Shown: positions 14,917 to 22,452, counted from the first letter of the stretch. The stretch is 30,164 nucleotides of DNA from JAGWJU01 sp035533295 (GCA_035533295.1 DATLUA010000005.1:1-30164), one strand, 5' to 3'. Translations and numbers: made by a program. Notes: a model not told the origin generated them from the letters alone.

Positions 14917-16326
14917 TTAGGCGACGGAAGGGGACGCGCCGCGGCGGGAAAGGAGCCAACGACAGAGCGCGGCAAAGGCCGCCAAGCAGAATTCCTCGCC
15001 CTCAAGCCCGTGGGGCGGCGGGGCGCCGCCCAGAAGCTTCGTAAAGGCCTTGCTCGAATCGGCGCGGCGCAGGGCTTTTTCCACGTGCGCGGATAAGACC
15101 GCGTGGGTGCCCTCCCAAATCTCCTGGACAATCGCGTCCTGCGAGAGCCGCGGCAGGATGGAAAAATCGCGCAGGATGCCGTTGCCCGCGAAAATCATCT
15201 GCGCTTCACGGATCGCCTCCGAGGCCGCGCGCGACATTCCGACCTTGAGGAGCGGAATCAAGACCTCGGCCGCGGGGTCTTGCTCCTCGACCGCGCGGAT
15301 CATCTCGAAAAAAGCCAGCTGGCCGCCGCGCCACAAAGATTCGATTTTGGCCAGCGACTTCGCCACGCCGGGAAGCTCCTGGGCCGGGCGTCCGAAAACT
15401 TTTCTTGTCCGCGCGTAGAGCCTGGCCTCGAGGAGCGCGCGGCGCAGAGCGCCCAGGCTTCCCGCCGCGACGTGGATGCGGGAAGTCCTGATGACCGTGC
15501 GCATCAAAATCGCCAGGCCTTGGGAGGGCCGGCCGATCATCTCGGCTTGGGCGCCGCGGTATTCCACCTCAGCCGTGGCCTTGCCGCGCGTGCCGCAGAT
15601 GTCCTTTAGGCGCAAGATGTGGCACTCGTTGAGCGAGCCGTCTTGCAGGCGGCGCGGGACTAGAAAAAGGGCCACGGACGAGGAGCCCTCCGGCTTGGCC
15701 GTGGTGACCCAGAGCTCGCCGGGGTTCGAGCAAAACCACTTGAGGCCGGTCAGGCGCCAGGTCCCGTTCGAAGCCTTGGCCGCGCGCGCCTCGTTGTCCG
15801 AGACCACGCTGCCGCCCTGGCGCTCGGTGACGAACTGCCCTCCGGTCAAGGGCGTGGGACCTGACGCGTCGCGCAAGACGGGCAGCCAGCGATTTTTTTG
15901 CGCTTGGCTGCCGTGGCGCTCGATGAGATCGGCCAAGCCGTCGGTCATGGCCAGAGCGCAAGCCGCGCCGCCCTCGCCGCATTGGTTGACGAGGTAGGCC
16001 TTGACCATCTTCTCCCAGAAAGGGACCGGGGACAAAACTCCCGAGTTCAGGACCAAACGGCGGGCTTCGAGCTGCTGGGGGCAGTAGCGGATAAAATCGA
16101 CGCGCTCTCCCCAGCGGTCGTAGCGCTCGAGCCGCGGCAGGTTCTCGTCTTGGTGCGCCTCCCAGACGAGCGCGTCCAAACGGCCGCCGCAGAGTTCCCC
16201 CAGCGCGCGCAAGCGCCCCACGGCGTCATTCGGAGCCCGACGCACGGCCAGCCACTGCCGCAATGGCTCGTCTTCAAGAAAGAAATTTTGCCCCGCGACG
16301 CCGGCGTACCCGCGCTCCGCTTCCAC
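14917..16326 (-). CDS. AidB-like acyl-CoA dehydrogenase
   Basis: A flavoprotein of the acyl-CoA dehydrogenase superfamily. The 469-aa length and N-terminal extension resemble the AidB-like branch more than the 380-aa beta-oxidation enzymes. Visible family blocks are LTGGQFVTERQGGSVV (FAD/substrate loop), WRLTGLKWFCSN, RIHVAAGSLGALRRAL, ARTRKVFGRPAQELP, and the C-terminal IVQEIWEGTHAVL containing the Glu expected near the active site. The true substrate is not evident. AidB itself binds DNA and its enzymatic role is debated. The start is GTG at 16326, six bases after TATAAC, so it is probably leaderless. Confidence 0.85.
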   Translation of the reverse strand: MEAERGYAGVAGQNFFLEDEPLRQWLAVRRAPNDAVGRLRALGELCGGRLDALVWEAHQDENLPRLERYDRWGERVDFIRYCPQQLEARRLVLNSGVLSPVPFWEKMVKAYLVNQCGEGGAACALAMTDGLADLIERHGSQAQKNRWLPVLRDASGPTPLTGGQFVTERQGGSVVSDNEARAAKASNGTWRLTGLKWFCSNPGELWVTTAKPEGSSSVALFLVPRRLQDGSLNECHILRLKDICGTRGKATAEVEYRGAQAEMIGRPSQGLAILMRTVIRTSRIHVAAGSLGALRRALLEARLYARTRKVFGRPAQELPGVAKSLAKIESLWRGGQLAFFEMIRAVEEQDPAAEVLIPLLKVGMSRAASEAIREAQMIFAGNGILRDFSILPRLSQDAIVQEIWEGTHAVLSAHVEKALRRADSSKAFTKLLGGAPPPHGLEGEEFCLAAFAALCRWLLSRRGASPSVA

Positions 16327-16332
16327 GCTTCA

Positions 16333-16362
16333 GTTATACCGCTCGGCCGGGGGCCGCGTCAA
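16333..16362 (-). promoter_or_regulatory. Promoter of acyl-CoA dehydrogenase gene, leaderless arrangement
   Basis: On the minus strand TTGACG (16362-16357), an 18-bp spacer and TATAAC (16338-16333) are followed by six bases and the GTG start. This is the leaderless case with the best -35. Confidence 0.65.
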
Positions 16363-16374
16363 TAGCGCGGCTCC

Positions 16375-17185
16375 CTAGCGCTTGCGTCCGGCGACCACGC
16401 GCAGCAGGTCCATGGAGGTCACGATGCCGGCCAGCCGGCCTGCGGCGGTGATGAGAACCCGGTGGATGCGGCGCACCAAGTCGGTCTGCGAAATGACGCC
16501 CACCGGCCGGCGGCGCTTGTCGATCACCGGGTTGCCGCGGCCCTTCCAGTCGGCTAAGTCGATTTTGAGCAGGTAGCCGTCCGAGCCGATGTCTTGCTCC
16601 CGCAGGTGGGTGAAGCATTCCTTGAACACGTGCCGCATGCGCGCGTTGATGCCGGTCACCTCCACCTCGAATGCCTTGACGCCGCGCTCCTTGGCGATTC
16701 AGCAGGGGTAATTGACCGGAAACGTGCCCAAGCCGCGGCCTCGGGAGCCGCGCCGCCGGGCTCGCCGCAGTAGCGCGCCACGGCGACCAAGCGCTCCCGG
16801 TCGTTGTGCTTGAGGAAGGCGCCCATGGCCATGGAATGCCAAAGCGCATGAGCGTGGTCTCCCGCGATTGGGAGTAGAACAAGTCCTTCAGACGCCGCTC
16901 GTCGCTGGCCCTGAGCGGCCGGAAAAACACCTCTAAATTCCCGAAGTGCCGGGTCGCCTCCAGTTCCACGGGATAAGGGTTGGGATCGGCCGAAATCACG
17001 TGCCCCGCATCCAAAAACCCGAGCGCCTTGGCCTCGGAGATGCCGTACTCCGTGACCACGCCGGCGCCCTCGGCCAAGGGCATGGGCTCGGCCACGCCCG
17101 AGCCGACCAATGCATGCTGCCCGCTTTTAATCGCCGAGATCGCCTGCGGCGCCGTCATGCCCCGCATCTTGGATTTGCCGTTCAT
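16375..17185 (-). pseudogene. Decayed acetyl-CoA hydrolase/transferase-GNAT fusion with CBS-domain tail
   Basis: Pieces of one or two former proteins follow each other in three reading frames. Frame A, from the ATG at 17185, gives a CoA-transferase-like N-terminus (IKSGQHALVGSGVAEP). It jumps to VVTEYGI and then to the linker YPVELE and the GNAT opening RPLRASDERRLKDLFYSQS. Near 16830 the frame is lost and coding sense moves to a second frame (LVAVARYCGEPGGAAPE). It then moves to a third frame (IAKERGVKAFEVEV, HVFKECF), preceded by an in-frame stop at 16699-16701. The end carries two half CBS motifs (PVGVISQTDLVRR and LAGIVTSMDLLRVV). Intact bifunctional CoA-transferase/GNAT proteins are several times longer, so large internal deletions as well as frameshifts are inferred. 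Confidence 0.8.
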
Positions 17186-17237
17186 AACCTCTCTAGACCC
17201 TTGCCTTTCATTCTCATCGCAACGCTTTGGCCCTCTT

Positions 17238-17255
17238 TTGGCAGTTTCATTGCAT
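17238..17255 (+). promoter_or_regulatory. Sigma-54 type (-24/-12) promoter upstream of the sigma-54-like gene
   Basis: TTGGCAGTTTCATTGCAT matches the -24/-12 consensus YTGGCACG-N4-TTGCW closely. The GG (17240-17241) and GC (17252-17253) are ten bases apart, as required. Transcription would start near 17265, giving a leader of about 24 nt before the ATG at 17289. I found no second match of this quality in the other intergenic regions. Confidence 0.65.
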
Positions 17256-17288
17256 TAATAGTCAACGGGTCGTTCTTCGCGCAAGCGC

Positions 17289-18386
17289 ATGAAAAGAATC
17301 GGCCGGAACCTCGAACAACGCCTTCGCCAGAGCCAGCGCATGGCCGTTTTCGGCCGCATGCGCATGGCGGAGTGGATCGAGATGCCCGAGCGCGAGTTCG
17401 CGCGCGAAATCGAGCGCCTGGAAAAAAGCCCCTTGTTCCGCAAGCTCTATTTCAGCGAGGCGAGCCGTGGCGGCGTCATTCGGCGCCAGCGCTGGACCCG
17501 GGGGCGCCTGGCCGGCGCGGCTGAAATCAACGAGCGCGTCATGGCCGGCGGCGGCGAGCGCGTCAAGGTGGAGGAGCGCCTGGCCGAGCGCTCCGAAATC
17601 ATGCGCAAAATCCAGGCCATGGGCCAGGAGGCTTTCGAGCGCTACTTTCTCTACGCCGAAGAGGCCCAGCCACTGGCCGAAATCGCGCGGCGCACTGGGA
17701 TTTTGGAGGAAGACGCCCGGACCATCAATGATTTTTTGCTGAAAGTCGGCGCCGAGGCCGAGTTCTCGGTTTTGCCCAAGGCCGCCACGGGCGCGAACTA
17801 CTATTGCGTGGCGCGCCTCTCGGTCGACGAGGGTGAGCCGGGCTTCGAGTTTTTTTCCCCCCACTGGGCGCGCGGGCTCTATCAAATCCGCTACGACCTG
17901 CTCGAAGAGATGAAAAGCGGCCTGGCCGCGGATGAGCTAAAGAAGCTCCCCGGGCTCTTGAAGCGCCTGGAGACCATCAATCTCCGGCAAAGCACGATGT
18001 TCCGCATCTTCGAGACCTTGGCCAAGGTCCAGTCGGGATTCCTGCAAAACCGCGAGGACGAGCTTAAAAAACCCGTGAGCCTGCGCATGCTCGCGCGCCG
18101 CCTGGATTTGGCGCCCAGCACCATCTGCCGGGCCCTGACCGGCCGCTCGGTGCGCCTGCCCTGGGGCAAGGAGGTTCCGCTCATCGAGCTTCTGCCCGGG
18201 CGGCGGCGGCAGCTGCGCCTCATCCTGGCGCATTGGCTCAAGGAAGACGCCTCCCCCAGCGACGCGAGCCTGGCCGAGCGTCTGCGCACCGAGCGGGGCA
18301 TCGCGGTTTCCCGGCGCACGGTCAACGCCGTGCGCCACGAAGTGGCCGGCGGCGTAGCGAAATCAGCGCTGCCCGGCTTGACTTGA
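17289..18386 (+). CDS. Divergent RNA polymerase sigma-54 (RpoN-like) factor
   Basis: A 365-aa protein, shorter than typical RpoN (about 430-500). Residues 8-53 resemble the activator-interacting region I, with helices like LEQRLRQSQRM and FAREIERLEKSPLF, but the usual Gln/Leu repeats are weak. Residues about 224-305 match the core-binding/HTH part: NLRQSTMFRIFETLAKVQ for the RQxTL...I..Q block, then LKKPVSLRMLARRLDLAPSTICRAL for the conserved LK...V...L..H.STISRA helix-turn-helix. Near the C-terminus SRRTVNAVRH (341-350) stands where the RpoN box ARRTVAKYRE is expected, keeping RRTV and the later Arg (5 of 10 identical). No enhancer-binding activator is nearby. It could be a functional alternative sigma-54 or a derived DNA-binding regulator. 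Confidence 0.82.
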   Translation: MKRIGRNLEQRLRQSQRMAVFGRMRMAEWIEMPEREFAREIERLEKSPLFRKLYFSEASRGGVIRRQRWTRGRLAGAAEINERVMAGGGERVKVEERLAERSEIMRKIQAMGQEAFERYFLYAEEAQPLAEIARRTGILEEDARTINDFLLKVGAEAEFSVLPKAATGANYYCVARLSVDEGEPGFEFFSPHWARGLYQIRYDLLEEMKSGLAADELKKLPGLLKRLETINLRQSTMFRIFETLAKVQSGFLQNREDELKKPVSLRMLARRLDLAPSTICRALTGRSVRLPWGKEVPLIELLPGRRRQLRLILAHWLKEDASPSDASLAERLRTERGIAVSRRTVNAVRHEVAGGVAKSALPGLT

Positions 18387-18411
18387 CACCCGCATGATTC
18401 GGGGGTATACA
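18383..18411 (+). promoter_or_regulatory. Promoter of the 237-aa secreted protein gene
   Basis: Perfect TTGACA (18383-18388), a 17-bp spacer, and TATACA (18406-18411). A leader of about 30 nt contains GGAGGG (18437-18442), seven bases before the ATG at 18450. The -35 overlaps the last codons of the sigma-54-like gene. Confidence 0.75.
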
Positions 18412-18449
18412 TCTCTAGGCGCATCGCCGCAATTTCGGAGGGACTCACG

Positions 18450-19163
18450 ATGAAAGCTTACGTTCTCGCCCTGCTCGCCGCCGCGGCGTTGACGGCTCCC
18501 GTTTGCGCCCGGAATTCGCAGGACGTGGGCAGCGCCTTCGGCCAAGCCGGGCAGATCGCCGTTAATTACTCCGCCGCTCAAAAGAAGGAGGTCGCCGCCA
18601 AAACCAAGGCCGCCCAGGAAGCGGCCATCGACATCATCAAGACCGCGCGAGCCCTCGAAGGACAGCTGGCGTCGGGCGGCCTGTTGGATTCCGAGGGCAT
18701 GGAAAACTTCTACACGCAAATAAAACAGCAGGTTCTCGATCCCTACAACAACGTCTACCAGCCCAGCGCCGCGGCGGCGGGCGCGCCTCCGGCCGTGAAC
18801 CAAGCGGTCCAAAATTCCATCAAAGCCCTGGGGAAGGCCTACCTGCGCGAGGCGCCGACCGGAGCGATCAACAAGGTCGAGAATATCGAGTGCGACGACA
18901 GCTCGGATTCCAGGGACGACTGCGCCTATCTCCAGCGGCTGGAAGACGACGGCGCCATTTCGAGCGACGACGTGATGAACGAGTCCCTAAGCCGCGTCGA
19001 AAAAGGCGGCGGCCAATCTCAAAACCAAGCCCCCTCCAGCGCGGCTGCTCCGGCCGCGGCGCCGTTGCCCGCGGGCTGCAGCCAGACCTTGTACGAGAAC
19101 TGCAAAGCCGCCGGCGTGGACAACTTCGAGTGCCAGCCCTGCGCCTCGGTCCTCGGGAATTAG
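18450..19163 (+). CDS. Secreted protein of unknown function with Cys-containing C-terminus
   Basis: A 237-aa product not recognised as any family. It has a Sec signal peptide (about residues 1-20, ending APVCA). A helical Ala/Lys/Gln-rich region (about 30-125) contains QKKEVAAKTKAAQEAA and may form a coiled coil. An acidic middle follows (ECDDSSDSRDDCAYLQ, about 149-164), then an Ala/Pro linker, and a short C-terminal module with four cysteines (CSQTLYENCKAAG, FECQPCASVL). The even cysteine pairing suggests disulfides outside the cytoplasm. It has one of the strongest promoters and ribosome binding sites in the window, so it is probably abundant. Confidence 0.78.
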   Translation: MKAYVLALLAAAALTAPVCARNSQDVGSAFGQAGQIAVNYSAAQKKEVAAKTKAAQEAAIDIIKTARALEGQLASGGLLDSEGMENFYTQIKQQVLDPYNNVYQPSAAAAGAPPAVNQAVQNSIKALGKAYLREAPTGAINKVENIECDDSSDSRDDCAYLQRLEDDGAISSDDVMNESLSRVEKGGGQSQNQAPSSAAAPAAAPLPAGCSQTLYENCKAAGVDNFECQPCASVLGN

Positions 19164-19307
19164 CCCCGCGCCCGGGGGTTTCATGAAAAAAATTCTCGGC
19201 TTGGCCGCGCTGGCGACGGCGCTTATCGCCGCGGCGCCGGCGGCTGGGACTACGTCACGATCGACGCGGCCAACGGCCTCGTCTACGTCACGCGCTCGAC
19301 GCACACC

Positions 19308-20144
19308 ATGGCCCTGGACGCCTCGGACGGCAAGGTGATCGCCGACATCTCGGGCCAGGAACGCAGCCATGGCGTGGCGCTCGTGCCCTCCGCCGGGCGC
19401 GGCTTTATTTCCGACGGCAAAGCCGGAGCCGTCGTCGTTTTCGATTTAAAGACCTACGCCGTGCTGGGCAGCATCAAGGCCGCACCGGACGCGGACGGCA
19501 TCATCTACGACCCGGCCGCCGACCGCGTGCTGGTCTCGGCGGGAGACGCCCAGGAGCTCGTTTCGATTTCCCCGGACGTGGATCTAAAAACAGGCAAAGG
19601 CGTGCGGCGGCTTGATTTGGGCGGCAAGCCGGAATTCCTGGCCGCCGATGGCGGCGGGCGAGCCTACGTCAACTTGGTGAACAAGGACGAGGTGGCCGTG
19701 GTGGATGTCAAGGCGATGAAGGTCCTCTTCCGCTGGCCCACGGTGCCCGGCGGCGTCCTGACCGGATTGGCCATCGATTCGGCGCGCGGGCTTTTGTTCG
19801 TGGGCTGTCGCAAGCCGGCCAAGCTCGTGGTGATGAGCGCCAAGAACGGCCGCGTGCTCTCCGCCGTGGATATTGGAAAAGGCGTCGATGCGGTGCGCGC
19901 CGCGGGCGGCGCGGCTTTCGCCAGTTGCGGCGACGGCACACTGAGCGAGGTCCGCGAGAACGCGCCCGGAAAATTCGCGGCGGTCCAAGTCCTGCGCACC
20001 CAAAAAGGCGCGCGGACCATGGGGCTTGACCCCATGACCCATGAAATTTACCTGCCTACGGCTCTTTTTAGCGGTAAGAAAAACCGGCGCGGCCGGCCCC
20101 TCCCCGAGCCCGGCACCTTCCGGATGGTGGTCGTCGGCCTTTAA
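19308..20144 (+). CDS. YVTN-type beta-propeller protein with a broken 5' end
   Basis: A 278-aa open frame made of repeated beta-propeller blades (for example GRGFISDGKAGAVVVFDLKT, AYVNLVNKDEVAVVDVKAM, GLLFVGCRKPAKLVVMSA), as in YVTN-repeat periplasmic proteins. The matching signal peptide (MKKILGLAALATALIAAAPAA from the ATG at 19183) is in a different frame. It runs into the propeller DNA at about 19245, where GWDYVTIDAANGLVYVTRS is readable in the propeller frame. Related proteins have about 20-30 more residues between signal peptide and GWDY, so a small frame-disrupting deletion is likely. From the ATG at 19308 only an unexported, truncated protein could be made. The stop shares TTAA with the convergent gene. 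Confidence 0.65.
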   Translation: MALDASDGKVIADISGQERSHGVALVPSAGRGFISDGKAGAVVVFDLKTYAVLGSIKAAPDADGIIYDPAADRVLVSAGDAQELVSISPDVDLKTGKGVRRLDLGGKPEFLAADGGGRAYVNLVNKDEVAVVDVKAMKVLFRWPTVPGGVLTGLAIDSARGLLFVGCRKPAKLVVMSAKNGRVLSAVDIGKGVDAVRAAGGAAFASCGDGTLSEVRENAPGKFAAVQVLRTQKGARTMGLDPMTHEIYLPTALFSGKKNRRGRPLPEPGTFRMVVVGL

Positions 20145-21739
20145 CGGCGGCGCCGGCCGGGACGCGGGCTGTTCAGGAACAGGAAGCCCGTCGGGTAGCC
20201 GTATTTTTGCGCCAGCGGCCGGCTCTGGGCGAGCAGATAGGGCTGCAGGTTCAAGTTGAAGCCCACGTCCATAGCGAAGACGACCTCGTCGATCTTGCGG
20301 CCGATCCAGGCCTCCAGCTCGGCGCGGCGGGCCTGGTAGCCGCGCATCTTGTACTCGACCTTGTCCGAGAGGACCATTTGCGGCGGCAAGGAGTCGCGCG
20401 CGGACTTGGCCTCCACCAGGATGGTCTTGCCCTCGGGCGAGCGCACGACGGCGTCGAGCTCGGTCACGTAAAAGCCCTTGGCGTCGAAGAACTCTCTCCC
20501 GCTCTGCAGAATTTGGTAGCCGGCATTGTAGTAGTGCGCGAGGGTCTCCATCTCCAGCAGCAGCCCGGTGTAGCGGCTGTGGATGATGCCGCCCATGAGA
20601 TCGGAGAGGCCGGGGTCGTCCTTGTGGTGTTGGATAAGCGCGTTGAGGGCGTCGCGCGTCTGCCGCGCGCCCTGCGGAACCGGCGCCGCCTCGTCGAGGT
20701 AGACAAAGCGGATATGGCGCGAGGACTGGGCCAGTTTTTTGGCGACGTCCTGCAGGTGGGCCTTTATTTCCGGATAGCCGCGCGTGTCGAAGCCCAGGAC
20801 GACTTCGTCCAGACGCCCAAACTGCCTGTCGGCCTGGCCGCCGGGGGCGAAATAGCCCAAGGCCTTGGCCAGGTGGTCGTCGACGCGCCGGATGCCCTCG
20901 GCTATTTCCGACTGCGGGTTTTGCGCGTGGTGGAAGAAGACCTGCTCCGTGGCCACGGCGACGCGGCGGCCGCCGTCGTTGACGATGCCGTCGACGCGCT
21001 GCAGCGTCTGGTTCAGGCGCACGCCGTTGGCCGAGGTCCTGCGCCCGCGGGCCACGGCCTGCAGGATGGAAATTTTGGCGTAGGCGTGGGCGTAGGCGTC
21101 GTCCATGACGCCCAGGGTTTCGGAAAAATCGATTTTGCCCTTGTAGGCGGCCGCGATGGCCTTGACCCGCCCGTAGTCGGACGCGGCCCGGCCCCGAAGC
21201 AGGACGCCGTCATCGTTGACGGTGAAGCGCGCATCTTGAAGCCGGCGCGGGTCCGGGCGGCTGCCGGAGAAAAGCGCGTCAAGCCCGCCGACGGCATTGG
21301 CTTGGGCGCCGGACTCGCCGACGTTTTGCAGCGCGGCCTTGATGGCCTTAACTTGCCTGCGGAACCCCGCCGGGCCGGCGAGGCGGCCGGAGGCGGGAGC
21401 GTTCGCGCGAGCGTCACCAACGGCCGCGGACGCGGGGGCTTGCGGCAAGGCCGTCGCCGCGGCGGCTGGGCCGGCGAGGACAGGCCGGACGATCGGCCGC
21501 GCCAAGGCGGCGGGAATGCCGCGCGAAAGCCCGGAAAAAACGGCCGTCAAATTTTGCTCGGGCAGGGCCGCGATTGCGGACGGCAGTTGGAGCGCGTCAA
21601 AAGCCGGAAGGGCCGTAATTGCAGCGGACAACGGCGCGGCGGCATCGGTGACGGGCCGCTCGAATCCGGCAGCGAAAATCGGCGAGACAAAAAACAGAGC
21701 GAGCAGCGCGGCGGCGCGCACGGCCGGGGTCTTGTTCAT
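20141..21739 (-). CDS. Secreted protein with C-terminal PD-(D/E)XK nuclease-like domain
   Basis: A 532-aa product with a signal peptide (hydrophobic residues about 8-22, ending IFAAG) and a long Ala/Pro-rich region (about 30-130). A helical central part (about 200-410) contains VLGFDTRGYPEIKAHL and FVYLDEAAPVPQ. Residues about 410-500 resemble a PD-(D/E)XK nuclease core: a helix with YQILQSGREFF, then ELDAVV (E427, D429), EGKTILVEAK (E443, K445), and later a Gln/Arg-containing helix. Standard members of this fold cut or bind DNA in the cytoplasm, so a signal peptide in front is unusual. The ATG is six bases after a perfect TATAAT. The function is unknown and an extracellular nuclease is one possibility. 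Confidence 0.75.
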   Translation of the reverse strand: MNKTPAVRAAALLALFFVSPIFAAGFERPVTDAAAPLSAAITALPAFDALQLPSAIAALPEQNLTAVFSGLSRGIPAALARPIVRPVLAGPAAAATALPQAPASAAVGDARANAPASGRLAGPAGFRRQVKAIKAALQNVGESGAQANAVGGLDALFSGSRPDPRRLQDARFTVNDDGVLLRGRAASDYGRVKAIAAAYKGKIDFSETLGVMDDAYAHAYAKISILQAVARGRRTSANGVRLNQTLQRVDGIVNDGGRRVAVATEQVFFHHAQNPQSEIAEGIRRVDDHLAKALGYFAPGGQADRQFGRLDEVVLGFDTRGYPEIKAHLQDVAKKLAQSSRHIRFVYLDEAAPVPQGARQTRDALNALIQHHKDDPGLSDLMGGIIHSRYTGLLLEMETLAHYYNAGYQILQSGREFFDAKGFYVTELDAVVRSPEGKTILVEAKSARDSLPPQMVLSDKVEYKMRGYQARRAELEAWIGRKIDEVVFAMDVGFNLNLQPYLLAQSRPLAQKYGYPTGFLFLNSPRPGRRRR

Positions 21740-21745
21740 GCGCCT

Positions 21746-21751
21746 ATTATA
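21746..21751 (-). promoter_or_regulatory. -10 element of the 532-aa secreted protein gene, leaderless arrangement
   Basis: A perfect TATAAT on the minus strand, then AGGCGC and the ATG (six-base gap). No ribosome binding site and no clear -35. Confidence 0.6.
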
Positions 21752-21809
21752 GAAAGAGCCCGACGACCAAGCCCTAGGTCTTTGGGGAATTTGCGCGGCG
21801 GCTTTGGAC

Positions 21810-22061
21810 CTACCGATGCGGGCATCCCGGCCAGCAACACGGCCGCCGCATGCCCTTGCGCATCTTATCCAGGCCGACCGCTATGCGCCGCCTTCTGGTC
21901 TCATCTTTCTTGGCGGAGCTCACCCAGCAGATCCACTCGTTGCGCGCCAAGGGCGTAATGTCCGTCCACGCGCTCCTGACGGCGGCGTCGGAGGCAATCG
22001 CCGCGCCAAAATCTGCGGGCAGGCGATGCACCGCTCCGGAGGCGCCTTTTTGTTTGGCCAT
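21810..22061 (-). CDS. Short YdeI/OmpD-associated family protein
   Basis: An 83-aa protein. TPLARNEWICWVSSAKKDET followed by RRRRIAVGLDKMRKG and the ending RPCCWPGCPHR resemble the C-terminal domain of the YdeI/OmpD-associated family (called bacteriocin-protection proteins in some annotations), here as a stand-alone domain. The biochemical role is not known. The ATG overlaps by one base (TAATG) the stop of the broken gene upstream, which shows the two were once translated together. Confidence 0.72.
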   Translation of the reverse strand: MAKQKGASGAVHRLPADFGAAIASDAAVRSAWTDITPLARNEWICWVSSAKKDETRRRRIAVGLDKMRKGMRRPCCWPGCPHR

Positions 22062-22063
22062 TA

Positions 22064-22452
22064 ATTGATTTGACGCTGCCCTGGAAAACGAGAACGTCCC
22101 ATTATGCTCCCGGAACCTGCCGAATTCTCCAGCGGCAGTGCTCCGTCTACGGGGACAAGCGCTTCACGCGCCTCAAGGACATCTCCTCTCCCCATATCTA
22201 CAATCTGCGCCGCGGCGGGGTAGTTCAAGTAGCGGCCGGGCTCGTTGCAGCCGCTCACGACCAGGAAGATTTCGGACGCGGTGCCGCCCTGCGGGCAGCG
22301 CCAGCGCCCTCTTGGGCCGGGATGGCGAAGGCGTAGGAGGCGTCCGGCTCCATCCAGCCCATGGGCAAGGTCTTGTAGGGATTCTTCGCGGGGCTCATGC
22401 GCCGCGCCAATTGGGCGCGAGACGCGGCGACAAGGCTTTGTAGGCCGTTCAT
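22064..22452 (-). pseudogene. Frameshifted small gene upstream of the YdeI-like gene
   Basis: The ATG at 22452 has a good ribosome binding site (GGAGG seven bases upstream) and opens a frame with sensible sequence (QSLVAASRAQLARRMSPAKN, then PYKTLPMGWMEPDASYAFA) that ends at 22255. Sense continues in the next frame as TASEIFLVVSGCNEPGRYLN to the stop at 22061-22063, which overlaps the YdeI-like start. A single frameshift around 22290-22315 would join them into one protein of about 130 aa. I do not recognise the family. A sequencing indel is the alternative explanation. Confidence 0.55.

Noticed and set aside
20207..21958. A 583-codon open frame antisense to the 532-aa secreted protein
   Set aside because: Its sequence is Gly/Arg/Val-rich shadow sequence with no domain, while the minus-strand protein has a signal peptide, a promoter and motif structure.
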